A DNA stretch of 64,000 nucleotides, taken from positions 62,001-126,000 of the forward strand of contig NZ_JAGXJN010000006.1 of NCBI RefSeq assembly GCF_019091455.1. Direction: 5' to 3'. The notes beneath the pieces are model-generated. The model saw only the letters and a list, made by a program, of their open reading frames with translations. It made no database searches and was not told the origin of the DNA. Origin of the DNA: Chitinophaga sp. GbtcB8. GTDB lineage: Bacteria; Bacteroidota; Bacteroidia; Chitinophagales; Chitinophagaceae. A program made the translations under genes and the position numbers. Below, in pieces: positions 54,101 through 63,600 of the stretch. The number at the start of each line of letters is the position of its first letter. Within the stretch, counting starts at the first letter, position 1.

Positions 54101-55273
54101 AGCATAACGGAGCTGAATGATAGTGTACAGGTATCTGTAACAGATACTGGTTGCGGCATTGCGCCGGAAACAGGCGATCAGCTGTTCCGTAAATTTTACC
54201 AGGTAAAAAATGCAGCAGCGCCATCTGCCAAAGGTTTTGGCATTGGCTTATACCTGGTAAAACACTTTGTGGACCGGCATGGCGGCCGGGTGAGCTATGA
54301 AAGTAAGGAAGGGGAAGGCACCCGCTTTCAGCTGGTGCTGCTAAAAGGCCAAACACACTTAGGGCATGAAACCATTTTCCAGGATGTGCCGGAAAATTCC
54401 ATCTTCCTGCGGGAGCTGGCTGCCGATACTATACCTGAAAAGCCCGGAACAGACCTGCCGGTGCTGGTTACAGAGCAGCAAACCATCCTGGTGATTGATG
54501 ACGATGAGGAGCTGCGTAAATATGTAGCCCAGCTTTTTGCAGATGGTTTTACCATCCTGGAAGCTGCCAGCGGGGAAGAAGGGCTGAAAATGGCCACCGA
54601 TTACCTGCCGGATGTAATTATCAGCGATATAACCATGCGGGAAATGAGCGGCATAGATGTTTGCCGCAGCATAAAAAGCACTCCGGCGCTAAGCCATATC
54701 CCGGTGATACTGCTTACAGCCACCACCACCTCCGAAAGCCAGCTGAAAGGCATTGAAAGCGGGGCCGATGATTATATTACCAAACCTTTTGAAAAAGAGC
54801 TGCTGAAAGCCCGGGTACAGGGCACTTTAAGAAAGCGCAATACCCTGCAGCAGTATTTTTATAATGAGATCACCCTTAAAAGGAACGACCTCAAAGTTTC
54901 CGTTGAGTACAAAGAGTTCCTGGACCGCTGTATTAAAATAGTGGAAAGCCACCTGGACGACGATAACTTTTCCATCCGCACCCTGGCCCGGGAAATGGGC
55001 ATGAGCCATTCCGGCCTGTATAAAAAGGTAAAATCAGTGTCCGGGCAGTCCATCAGCGGGTTTATCCGTTTTATACGCCTGCGCAAAGCCGCGGAGTTTA
55101 TGATCAATACCGAAAACAATATCACCGAAATAGCTTCCATGGCAGGCTTTAATAATATTAAGTACTTCCGCCAGTATTTTAACGAGCTTTTTGGCATGAA
55201 CCCATCGGAGTACATTAAGAAGTTCCGCAAACCTTTCCACAATACCCACCATGTAAATTTTAAGCAGGGCTAA
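51197..55273 (+). CDS. Hybrid two-component system regulator (HTCS)
   Basis: 1358 residues that sense a glycan in the periplasm and activate genes in the cytoplasm, all in one protein. After a signal peptide (to about 24) come two-bladed-propeller repeats (NTVRCIFQDHNGFIWFGTYDGLNRYDG and many like it, about 35-690), a Y_Y_Y domain (about 700-780), a membrane helix (about 780-805) and a histidine kinase with ISHEFRTPL (H839). The ATPase domain has NLLSNALKFTSTGG and DTGCGIAP. A receiver follows (VIDDDEELRKYV, D1144 in VIISDIT, ITKPF), then an AraC output domain (about 1245-1350). It is directly followed by a SusC/SusD pair and a lyase, its probable targets. Confidence 0.96.
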   Translation: MKKAVHRILYTLFAFLYFHAAYAGPYPAINHLGIEQGLSNNTVRCIFQDHNGFIWFGTYDGLNRYDGYGFKVFRNKLSDTNSLVNNIITAIAEDQHHFLWIGTRQGVSCYNPLLSRFTSITYGPSSQKLNTVIRSIGIDKQDHVFIGTEGLGLLLSGQGASSCSSIPLILNGTETHKYGVHAILTDAGNRVWVMVQNQGLALYNAATQKLNLVNTLLPGATCLATDGKTIWVGAGTAVYAYNVVSRELNKIFDGINDPLEPGLVLSLMLTKDKQQLWISTETGNICTWNIYSGEVGHIKAGEGRDELSGGAIHTMYEDGASRKWIGTLRGGINIIDPQKSRFQTIRRERGSNNTMTGNVVAAFYETRDSSLWIGTDGYGLNKWNRHTNTFTAYVHNPANPHSLSDNFITCLEGDAQQHLWIGTYTKGIQQFDNTTQQFKHYPCINPVSHAENKVVFVLYTDKDKQLWASTLRSGGVYGALYRYNTAKDAFDMFDDRLSDLFCLKEDANGDLWGGNLNQLIKIDKVNRQHAFYTIGHTVRAIYDDGSNQLWVGTEGGGLFLFDKRTHTITARYTTENGLCNDAVLNMLDDGSGNLWISTYNGLSRFNRAARSFTNYYQGDGLQSNQFFYNAARQLRSGEMAFGGIKGFSLFYPGQIKSQDNQLKLVLTDVAVNNAPLQKNEAFITAISPEAIAAVKVPYNKAVFSFAFTALEFSSPNKITYSYYMEGWDKGWNNAGNMRTATYTHLNEGKYTFRVRCTNAEGVMNKQEIALVITVLPPWYRSWWAWLLYTLLLTGSVYLYFLYKMRQNRLKYEVRLAHVNAQKERDLHEKKLSFFTHISHEFRTPLTLIINPVKEMLTAGTGGQEQEELNTVYRNARRLLSLVDQLLLFRKADSEADQLKIVQLDFGHICKEVYLCFVHQAKIKKIDYRFECPDTPLPMYVDREKIEIVLFNLLSNALKFTSTGGAVTFSITELNDSVQVSVTDTGCGIAPETGDQLFRKFYQVKNAAAPSAKGFGIGLYLVKHFVDRHGGRVSYESKEGEGTRFQLVLLKGQTHLGHETIFQDVPENSIFLRELAADTIPEKPGTDLPVLVTEQQTILVIDDDEELRKYVAQLFADGFTILEAASGEEGLKMATDYLPDVIISDITMREMSGIDVCRSIKSTPALSHIPVILLTATTTSESQLKGIESGADDYITKPFEKELLKARVQGTLRKRNTLQQYFYNEITLKRNDLKVSVEYKEFLDRCIKIVESHLDDDNFSIRTLAREMGMSHSGLYKKVKSVSGQSISGFIRFIRLRKAAEFMINTENNITEIASMAGFNNIKYFRQYFNELFGMNPSEYIKKFRKPFHNTHHVNFKQG

Positions 55274-55396
55274 ATTCCCCGTACCAATTCTATACCCTCC
55301 CTTTTTCCGCTGTTAATGCGCCTTTCCGGGCGCTTTGGGCGAAAAATATACCCTTTTTATCCGAATCTGTACCTCCATGATCTTGGGGGTATCTGA

Positions 55397-55404
55397 TACT
55401 TTTG
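55397..55404 (+). promoter_or_regulatory. -7 promoter box of the SusC/SusD locus under HTCS control
   Basis: TACTTTTG matches TAnnTTTG exactly, 61 bases before the SusC ATG. No -33 TTG is seen at the normal distance, which fits a promoter that needs activation by the HTCS just upstream. Confidence 0.55.
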
Positions 55405-55464
55405 ATTTGTCACTGGCCGGGGACAAGGCGTCATGTGAACACTCTGTAAATCAAAAATTCCCGT

Positions 55465-58400
55465 ATGAAAAAAACACGTTGTAAAAGGTATGGCCTGGTT
55501 TCATTGCTTTTTACCTTTTTCATTTTCGCACACACCTATGCACAAACTTCCGTTGTAACAGGGAAAGTGGTGGATTCTGCCGGCGCACCGGTGGCAGGCG
55601 CCAGTATTATTATTAAAGGTGTGCCAAACAGGGGCACCCATAGTAACAGTGACGGCTCATTTAAGATCAATGCATCCGGCAACGAGGTGCTGGAGGTGCG
55701 TTACCTGGGTTTTGAGTCGCAGGATATATCTGCCAATGCCGCGCAGGTATCACGCATCACCTTAAAATTAACCAATGCTAACCTGAACGATGTGGTGGTA
55801 GTAGGTTACGGCACCCAGAAAAAAGCCACCCTCACCGGCGCCATTGCGCAGGTAGGCGCAGAAGTGTTTAAAGACCGGCCGGTGGCCAATGCAGCAGTAG
55901 CGTTGCAGGGTACAGTACCGGGGCTTAGCATCACCAGAACATCTTCGCGCCCCGGCAACGAGGGGCTGGCCATCCGTTTGCGGGGTGAATCATCTGTAAC
56001 CGGTGTGGACCCGCTGATCATTATAGATGGCGTACCGGTAATAGGCACCTGGGAGCTGAACCAGATCAACCCTTATGATATTGAAACGGTAACGGTGCTG
56101 AAAGATGCATCGGCCGCTATTTATGGCGCCCGCGCACAGGGCGGGGTAATGCTGGTAACCACCAAACGCGGTAAAAGCGGCAAAATGCAGGTGAGCGTAA
56201 ACAGCAATGTAAGCGTAAACACCATAGGCATTAATGTGCCATGGGCTAATATGCCGCAGTGGGCCAGCTTATACCTGGCTACCGCCACTGCTGATAAGCG
56301 GGATGCAAACGGCAACCCGGTGGAGTGGTACCCGCAATGGACCAAAGACAACTTGCAGCGCATGGCCAACAACGAATCATTTGACTACACAGATCCCAAC
56401 GGTATCATACACCATTATGCTGATAATAACTGGCAAAATGCATTATACGGGCCGGCATGGTCAACCCAGCAGAATGTATCTCTGCGGGGCGGTTCAGATA
56501 AAAGCAGGTATATGCTGTCGCTCGGTTACGCCAATAGTAAATCACTCTTAAAAACAGCGTATGACGGGGAAAAGAAATATACCCTGCGCCTGAACTACGA
56601 TTATAATATATCCAAAGCCGTTAAGCTGGAAACACAGGTTGCCTATGACGACCGTTTAGTGCAAAGCCCGCGTAACGGTATAGGTAACGGTTATTTTGAT
56701 GCACCCATTTTCCCGGTGTATAATGCCACGGGCCAGTATTATGATGATTACGGCTACCGTAACCCCGTAGCCTTTACAAAGAGCGGCGGCACTTCCAAAA
56801 ATACAGAAGGCATTTTACGGCTCAATGGTAAGCTTACGGTGGAGATCATAGACGGACTTCGTTTATCCGGTACCGCAGCCATTGTGAAAAGGAACGGCTG
56901 GCAGGAAGCTTACAATCAAACTTTTAGCCTGTACAACTGGGTGGGTGATAAGGTGAACTCTGTACAATACGCGCCACCTAATAACCCGTCAGTAACAAAT
57001 ACAGTAGGCAATACCCTTTACCAGAACTATGGCGTTCAGCTCGACTATACGAAAACGATTGGTGCGGATCATAACCTGGCTTTTATGGTGGCCAATACGG
57101 CGGAGCTGTCGGAAACCAGGGGCCTCAGCGCCTCGCGCTCACAGCTGCAGTTTGATGGTTTGTATGATATTAATACCGCCATTTCTCCCGCCAGCGCAGC
57201 GTATAATCAGCTGAACGGCGGAGGGGCCAGCCATTGGGGCCTGGTATCTTACATAGGCCGTGCGAACTATGATTTCCGGAAAAAATATTTATTGGAAGTA
57301 TTGGGGCGGCGGGATGGTTCCAGCCGTTTCCAGGCAGGTTACCGCTGGGCCAATTTTTATAGCGTTTCAGGAGGATGGCGTATCACGGAAGAAACGTTTA
57401 TGAAAAACCTGCGCTGGTTAAATGACCTGAAGGTGAGGGGCAGCTACGGTGAAACCGGCGGCCAGGCCAATATTGGCCTGTACGATTATATTGCTACGGT
57501 GAATGTGAACGGCACTGCGTTGTTCGGTGTTACGCCCGGCCTGCAAAGCACCGCTTACCTGGCAGGTATCACCACCAACCAGCGTACCTGGGAGCGCATG
57601 GTGAACAAGAACATTGGCCTTGATTTCAGTGTATTGAACAACCGCTTAAGCGGCAGCTTTGACCTGTTTGAAAAACAGAACGTGGGCATGCTGATAGCGC
57701 TCGTATATCCTACCATGTTAGGCGGCAATGCGCCTACTACCAATAATGGCACCTTCAGAACACGCGGCTGGGAGCTGGCGCTTCGCTGGGATGGCAGCGC
57801 CGCTAACGGTAAGGTACGTTACAACCTGGGTTTTAACCTGAGCGATAATAAAACCATGGTAACATCCTACGCCGGTAAAGATACCTGGGTGGCCGGCAAG
57901 AACGCCATTCGCCAGGGTTATCCTTTAAATGCCCTGTTCCTGTATAAAACAGATGGTTATTTTAAAACCCAGGAAGAGGTTACTGCTTACATGGCTAAAT
58001 ACGGTGCATCAGGCGATGCAGCCAGCTATACCGGTGTTACCAATACCTTTCACCCCGGCGATCTCAAACGGGTAGACCTGGATGGCGATGGCAGGATCAC
58101 TACCACTGGTACCGGCGTAAAAGGCAGTGGCGATGTATCTTATTACGGCGATGCTAACCCGCATTACACCTTTGGTTTTAACCTGGGCGCGCAATGGAAC
58201 GGCTTTGATTTCGGCGCCTTTATACAGGGTGTTGCCAAATGGAACATTCTGCGTACCGGTAATGCCCGTGCGCCTTTCTTCCGTAATTACCTCAATGTGA
58301 ACACTACCTACATTGGCAAAACCTGGAGCGCTGAAAATACGGATGCAGCATATCCGCGTTTGTCTTTCGATAATAATATCAACAACTGGAACTGGCAGAA

Positions 58401-58644
58401 CAATGATGTGAATGTGCAGAACCTGCGCTACGCAAGGTTAAAGAGCCTGGTAATAGGGTATACCATACCGGTTTCGCTTACCTCAGTTATAAAAATGGAA
58501 AAGGCCCGCCTTTATTTCTCCGGCAATGATCTGTTTGAGATCACTTCTGTAAAAGATGGCTTTGACCCGGAAAGGGGAGAGAGCTCTGATAACAGCTATC
58601 CATTTTTCAGAACCTGGTCCTTTGGCCTTGATATTACTTTCTAA
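55465..58644 (+). CDS. SusC-family TonB-dependent transporter
   Basis: 1059 residues with a signal peptide (to AQTS, about residue 27), a CarboxypepD_reg domain (about 30-102), a standard VVVVGYG stretch at 110-116, and a plug with IRLRGESSVTGVDPLIIIDGVP and LKDASAAIYGARAQGGVMLV. The barrel ends in GLDITF. It forms the outer-membrane importer with the SusD encoded 16 bases downstream. Position after the HTCS and before a heparinase-like lyase suggests uptake of uronic-acid oligosaccharides; this is inference. It is not close in sequence to the two SusC proteins of the mannoside locus. Confidence 0.95.
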   Translation: MKKTRCKRYGLVSLLFTFFIFAHTYAQTSVVTGKVVDSAGAPVAGASIIIKGVPNRGTHSNSDGSFKINASGNEVLEVRYLGFESQDISANAAQVSRITLKLTNANLNDVVVVGYGTQKKATLTGAIAQVGAEVFKDRPVANAAVALQGTVPGLSITRTSSRPGNEGLAIRLRGESSVTGVDPLIIIDGVPVIGTWELNQINPYDIETVTVLKDASAAIYGARAQGGVMLVTTKRGKSGKMQVSVNSNVSVNTIGINVPWANMPQWASLYLATATADKRDANGNPVEWYPQWTKDNLQRMANNESFDYTDPNGIIHHYADNNWQNALYGPAWSTQQNVSLRGGSDKSRYMLSLGYANSKSLLKTAYDGEKKYTLRLNYDYNISKAVKLETQVAYDDRLVQSPRNGIGNGYFDAPIFPVYNATGQYYDDYGYRNPVAFTKSGGTSKNTEGILRLNGKLTVEIIDGLRLSGTAAIVKRNGWQEAYNQTFSLYNWVGDKVNSVQYAPPNNPSVTNTVGNTLYQNYGVQLDYTKTIGADHNLAFMVANTAELSETRGLSASRSQLQFDGLYDINTAISPASAAYNQLNGGGASHWGLVSYIGRANYDFRKKYLLEVLGRRDGSSRFQAGYRWANFYSVSGGWRITEETFMKNLRWLNDLKVRGSYGETGGQANIGLYDYIATVNVNGTALFGVTPGLQSTAYLAGITTNQRTWERMVNKNIGLDFSVLNNRLSGSFDLFEKQNVGMLIALVYPTMLGGNAPTTNNGTFRTRGWELALRWDGSAANGKVRYNLGFNLSDNKTMVTSYAGKDTWVAGKNAIRQGYPLNALFLYKTDGYFKTQEEVTAYMAKYGASGDAASYTGVTNTFHPGDLKRVDLDGDGRITTTGTGVKGSGDVSYYGDANPHYTFGFNLGAQWNGFDFGAFIQGVAKWNILRTGNARAPFFRNYLNVNTTYIGKTWSAENTDAAYPRLSFDNNINNWNWQNNDVNVQNLRYARLKSLVIGYTIPVSLTSVIKMEKARLYFSGNDLFEITSVKDGFDPERGESSDNSYPFFRTWSFGLDITF

Positions 58645-58660
58645 GCAAAAAAAATTACGG

Positions 58661-60499
58661 ATGAAAAAAGCAAGATTTTATATACTGATGCTGGTTGCAG
58701 TTACGCTGTTACAATCAGCCTGTACCAAAAGATTCCTGGACCTGGATCCGCAGGATACGCCTTCGGAAGCCGTGTACTTTACCAAACCGGAACATTTTAA
58801 AGCCGCGGCCAATGATTTTTATAACAAGATGATCGGCTTCCGGCCGGTAGATGGCAGCAGCATTTATAACTGGGAAGACAAGGGCAGTGATATTATTGAT
58901 GGTGGTTACGGATGGCCGGTGGCACTGAATGCCAGCGATATTTACTGGAACAACCCTTATAAGTACCTGCGCGGTAATAATATTTTAATTGAAAAAGCGC
59001 GGGAGTATAACGGTAATGCTGCGGATATAACAAAGTACGTGGCGGCCGCGTATTTCTTTCGTGCCTGGCATCATTTCTTTTTGCTGAAGCGTTTTGGCGG
59101 CGTACCCATTGATACCATTGTGGTAGATATTAACAGCCCCGAGCTGTACGGTCCGCGCAACAGCCGCTACGAAGTAGTAAAACAGATCTTATCAGACCTG
59201 GATGTGGCCATTGCCGGCTTACCGTTGGAAGCCGCCATAGCTGCGGCTGATAAAGGCCAGGTAAGCCAGCAGGCAGCCAAAGCGTTTAAGGCACGGGTAC
59301 TGCTATACGAAGGTACCTATGAAAAATACGTGGGCAATACTACGGATGGCGATGGGGTAAGCACAGGCGCAGGCTCTAAAGGCGTCAGCTCTGCCAACAT
59401 CCCGGCCTATCTTACACAGGCCGCCAGCCTGGCTGCCGACGTAATGAGCTACCCGGATTACAAGCTGTTTAACGACCTGGACTCCTTAAGCTATTACTAC
59501 CTTTTTGTGCTGGAAGATAACCTGTCCAACCCCAAAGGCCTTACCAAGGCTAATAATAAGGAGTTTATACTTTCCAGCAAATATGATTATTCGTTGTTGC
59601 AGGGTAATGCCAACCTTACGCATACCGGTGCAGGTGCGCCTACCCGCAAGCTGGCTGATATGTATACCTGTAAAGATGGTTTGCCGCCTTCAGCCTCCCC
59701 GCTGTTTAAAGGATATGCCAAAATGAGGGATGAGTATGAGAACCGCGATTACCGCATGCTCGGCATGGTGGGTATTCCCGGAAACCGCTACTGGGGCTTT
59801 AGCTCAGCCTTTGGCGCTAATTATACATTAGCCAACTATATAGACCTGTTTAACTGGCCATCCAGTATAAAACCGTATTACCCGGATCTTTATAATAACA
59901 GCAACACAGGTTACAGCAACCGCAAATGGTCGTCGGAGCACCCGAACAGGAACGATTACCAGGAATCGTATGATTACCCGCAGATCCGTTTGGCAGAGGT
60001 ATACCTTATTTATGCAGAAGCAAAATGTGAGCTGGGTAACGGAAGCATTTCTGATGCAGACCTGAACCTTTCTGTTAACAAGGTACGGGAAAGGGCCGGT
60101 GTGGCGCCCCTCACCAATGCTTTGATAGCACAGCATCCCGGTCTTACCATGCTGGGAGAGATCCGCCGGGAAAGAACCATTGAGCTGCAGAATGAGAATA
60201 CCCGCTTTACAGACCTGTTCCGCTGGGGCATAGCAGAAGCAAACCTGAACCAGCCGGCAGAAGGAGTGGTGATCCAGTATAACGGGCAGCCTACAGAATT
60301 TGCCACCGCCGTAAATCCGAATAACAACCTGCCTATTTACAGGGCCAGTGTTTTTCCTTATGGTGTAAACCCTGCAAATGGCGCATTGAAATTATTTGCG
60401 CCGCCAACAGCGCCTATGACCCGCAAGAATTATTTAACATCCATTCCGCAGGATCAGATAGGGATTAATCATGCGCTGGTGCAAAATCCTGGGTATTGA
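58661..60499 (+). CDS. SusD/RagB-family outer-membrane glycan-binding lipoprotein
   Basis: About 612 residues with a lipoprotein signal, cysteine 21 in LLQSAC. SusD marks are AAAYFFRAWHHFFLLKRFGGVPI (about 130-152), AKAFKARVLLYEGTYEKYVG, and a C-terminal block with RLAEVYLIYAEAKCELGNG and EIRRERTIELQNENTRFTDLFRWG. It caps the SusC encoded upstream and binds the same glycan. The ATG at 58661 opens the lipoprotein signal; the frame is open further back into the SusC gene. An inverted-repeat element lies right after its stop codon. Confidence 0.94.
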   Translation: MKKARFYILMLVAVTLLQSACTKRFLDLDPQDTPSEAVYFTKPEHFKAAANDFYNKMIGFRPVDGSSIYNWEDKGSDIIDGGYGWPVALNASDIYWNNPYKYLRGNNILIEKAREYNGNAADITKYVAAAYFFRAWHHFFLLKRFGGVPIDTIVVDINSPELYGPRNSRYEVVKQILSDLDVAIAGLPLEAAIAAADKGQVSQQAAKAFKARVLLYEGTYEKYVGNTTDGDGVSTGAGSKGVSSANIPAYLTQAASLAADVMSYPDYKLFNDLDSLSYYYLFVLEDNLSNPKGLTKANNKEFILSSKYDYSLLQGNANLTHTGAGAPTRKLADMYTCKDGLPPSASPLFKGYAKMRDEYENRDYRMLGMVGIPGNRYWGFSSAFGANYTLANYIDLFNWPSSIKPYYPDLYNNSNTGYSNRKWSSEHPNRNDYQESYDYPQIRLAEVYLIYAEAKCELGNGSISDADLNLSVNKVRERAGVAPLTNALIAQHPGLTMLGEIRRERTIELQNENTRFTDLFRWGIAEANLNQPAEGVVIQYNGQPTEFATAVNPNNNLPIYRASVFPYGVNPANGALKLFAPPTAPMTRKNYLTSIPQDQIGINHALVQNPGY

Positions 60500-60503
60500 G
60501 CAC

Positions 60504-60626
60504 CGTCATTGCGAGGAGCATAAAGGATTTTGTGGGTGTGGGGCGACGAAGCAATCCCCCGAATGAATGGCAGGAGATTGCTTCAGGCATGCTCCGCACA
60601 AACCTGCCCTATGCTTCGCAATGACG
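60504..60626. repeat. Short inverted-repeat element (MITE/REP-like), 123 bp
   Basis: The ends CGTCATTGCGA (60504-60514) and TCGCAATGACG (60616-60626) are exact complements, and an inner pair, GACGAAGCAATC and GATTGCTTC, is also inverted. There is no reading frame. Elements with the words GTCATTGCGAGGAGC and GAAGCAATC are scattered through many bacterial genomes. It separates SusD from the lyase gene. Confidence 0.75.
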
Positions 60627-60667
60627 AAGCAGGGCCTGGATAATCATAAAAATAAAGACAGGCAATT

Positions 60668-63600
60668 ATGAGATTTTTATGGCTCCTGGCGCTGGGATGT
60701 TGTATCACCATTCAGCTGCAGGCACAGTTAACAGAACCTATTGGAAAGGCAGACCTTTCAGACTGGCAGGGCGGCGTTTACCGTTACCCGGATGGTAGGC
60801 AATATAACCATGGTTTCCGCATCATTAACGAAGGTGTGCACGACTGGACAAAATTTTACGGCATCAGCTTGCAGGTGTTTGCAGATAAGCCGGTAAATGT
60901 AGAGGTGGTAATAAAAGTACCTGGCTATGAAAAAGATAACATCTATCCTGAAATAGCAGCCGCCATTCCGCTTGCCGGTACCGGCTGGCAGCGGGTGGTG
61001 GTGCCCTGGCGGTTGTTCCGCATTAGTGAGGCGCAGCGCACAAAAGCACTGCAAACGGTAAAGGAGGTCATCATCCGGGTCGCAGGCGCACGTGTGCGGG
61101 ATGTACAGCTTACAAAAGGAGAGGTGATTGCACTTAGCACAGCGGTTATGGGTAAGTCAGCCCAACCCGGTACAACGGCCACGTATATACTTTCCGTAGG
61201 TAATACTACGCAGGAAAAACAATCCGTGAGCCTGCAGGCAGCCCATTACGGCTGGGAATCCATGCAAACCACGCTGGAACCCGCTTTGCTGGAGCTGGCG
61301 CCCGGCGAAACCAAAACCTGCACGGTAAAAGTAAAAGTTACAGACCGTTCGCCTGCAGGCAGCCGCGAAAAGCAGGTGATCAGCGTACTGGCCAATGGCA
61401 GAACTTTAACGGATGCTGGTATAACGCTTATCACGGCATCGGCGCTGCCTTATCCCAACATCTTACACACAGCTGCGCGCTGGCAGCAGGTAAAGGATAA
61501 GGTAACACATTATGCATGGGCCAAAGCAGCGCAGGGTAAATATACAGACCTGGCTGATAAATGGCAGGTACCGGAACCGGCTACACGAATTGGTACCGAT
61601 AATGCTGATAAAGGCCTGCATCTTTTTAATACGCAGGAGGAGTTCAATTTTATGGCAGCAGGTATTGCCTACCAGCTTACCGGTAATAAGCAGTATGCGG
61701 AAAAAGTGGCCCTGTTCCTGCGGCGCCTGAGCGATCCGGAGAGCGGGTATCCTAAAACCCTGCGGGCCTGCCACCAGAGCTTTGTGCAGGAAGGCCATTT
61801 CTTTCAGCATATTGCCATGGCTTATGATATGATCGTTCCATCCGGTGTGTTGACACAAAAGGATCTTGCGGACATAGAAAACACCTTCCGCCTTTTTATT
61901 GAAACAGTTAACCTGGGCGCACGTGGCGGCGCTATCAACAACTGGCAGCTGAGTGAGGAAACCGGCGCTTTGTATTGTGCGCTGGCCCTGCAGGACTGGC
62001 ACCTGGCAGAAGGCATTTTCAGCGGGCCATGCGGCATTACTGATCACCTTTCAAACGGGGTAATGAATGACGGATGGTGGTATGAGTGTTCCATCAGCTA
62101 TAACGTTTGGTGCGCCAGCGAATTTTCCCAGATAGCCCTGGCCCTGGAACCCTGGGGCATTAACTTTAAAGATATGCGCCTGCCTTCCGGCACCACGCGT
62201 TATTACTCGCTGATGCCCGACATGATGCAGCCGGGTTTGTACGGCATGAACTTCGACAAATGGGGGCCGGTAACCAAGAACAGCACCGGTATTAAAGATA
62301 TGTGGGATGCGCTGCCCTCTTTTACAGATTACCGGGGTATTATGTTTGCCGTAAATGATGCACAGGAAAACCTGGTAACCGGCCAGCCTTTTGAGCTGGC
62401 TTATTATCTGTATCATGATCCTGAATATGCAGCCATCATCCGCAGAAGTAGTGAAAGGGACTTGTTATATGGTGTGCCGGAGCTGCCGCAGGTATCCTCT
62501 GTATTAACAGGTAAATCGGCCTTTGCAGACAATATGGGCATTGTAATGTTACGCTCCGGTAAAAGCGGCAGGCCGCAGCGGGAGCAGATCCAGGCAGCGC
62601 TGCATTACGGTACCCATGGCGGCTTTCATGGCCACTTTGACCGTACTAACCTGCTGAACCTGAGCCGGTATGGCCGCAGCTTTTATAATCCGGAAATGGT
62701 GTGGTACGGTTACGGCAATTTCATGTATAAATTCTATGTACAAACATCCATGTCAAAGAACATGGTAGTAGTGGATCAGAAAATGCAGGAGCCGGTTGAA
62801 AGCCATCGTACCCTTTTTTATACCGGCAGCAAAATGCAGGCAACCGTGGTGGAAACCAAAGCAAGATGGTCAAACCCGCCTTATGGTGGTATGCAGTACG
62901 AAGAACGCGGCGGTATTTCTTTCGCAGAAAAATGCTGGCAGGAAGGCCGCTCAGTGCCCACACCAGCCGGAGCGCCTGCCTATGGCGCTGTTACCGGGTA
63001 TACGGAACCGGTGTTCCAGCGCCGCCTCATGATTGTAACAGATGATTATGTAGTGCTGGCCGACTATGTAAAAGCACAGCAGGAACATACCTATGACTGG
63101 CTGTTTAACGCCAAAGGATTTAAAGGCGTCACCGCAAACGAAAAACAATTTGCACGCCACACCGCACAAATGAATACCGACCCGCTGGGCAGCGCGCAGT
63201 TCATTACAGATTGCAGCTGGCGGAACGTAAACGGAGCTGCCAAAGCCGCATTCGGCACCTGCTGGGGCAAGGATTGTGATAACAGCGGCACCCGCGCGCC
63301 TAATAGTGAGGATGGCGTTTTACAGCTGGATGTATACAATGTTTGGCCTTTACAAACAGAGATCATGACAGCTACCACGCCTGAAGATCATGGCATCAGT
63401 AACCAGGTAGTATATACGATAAAAGGTGATGGCAGCACCCTGAAAAAAGATAGCACCGGTGCATGGATCCTGGGTACGGCAGATATTGACCTGCCGCTTA
63501 ATAATGTAAAACAGCTGTCGCTGGAATTGCGTTTGAGAGCTGCTTCAAATCCGGCCCTGTTCTGGGGTAATGCCATCATTGTATTGCAAAATGGAAAGAA

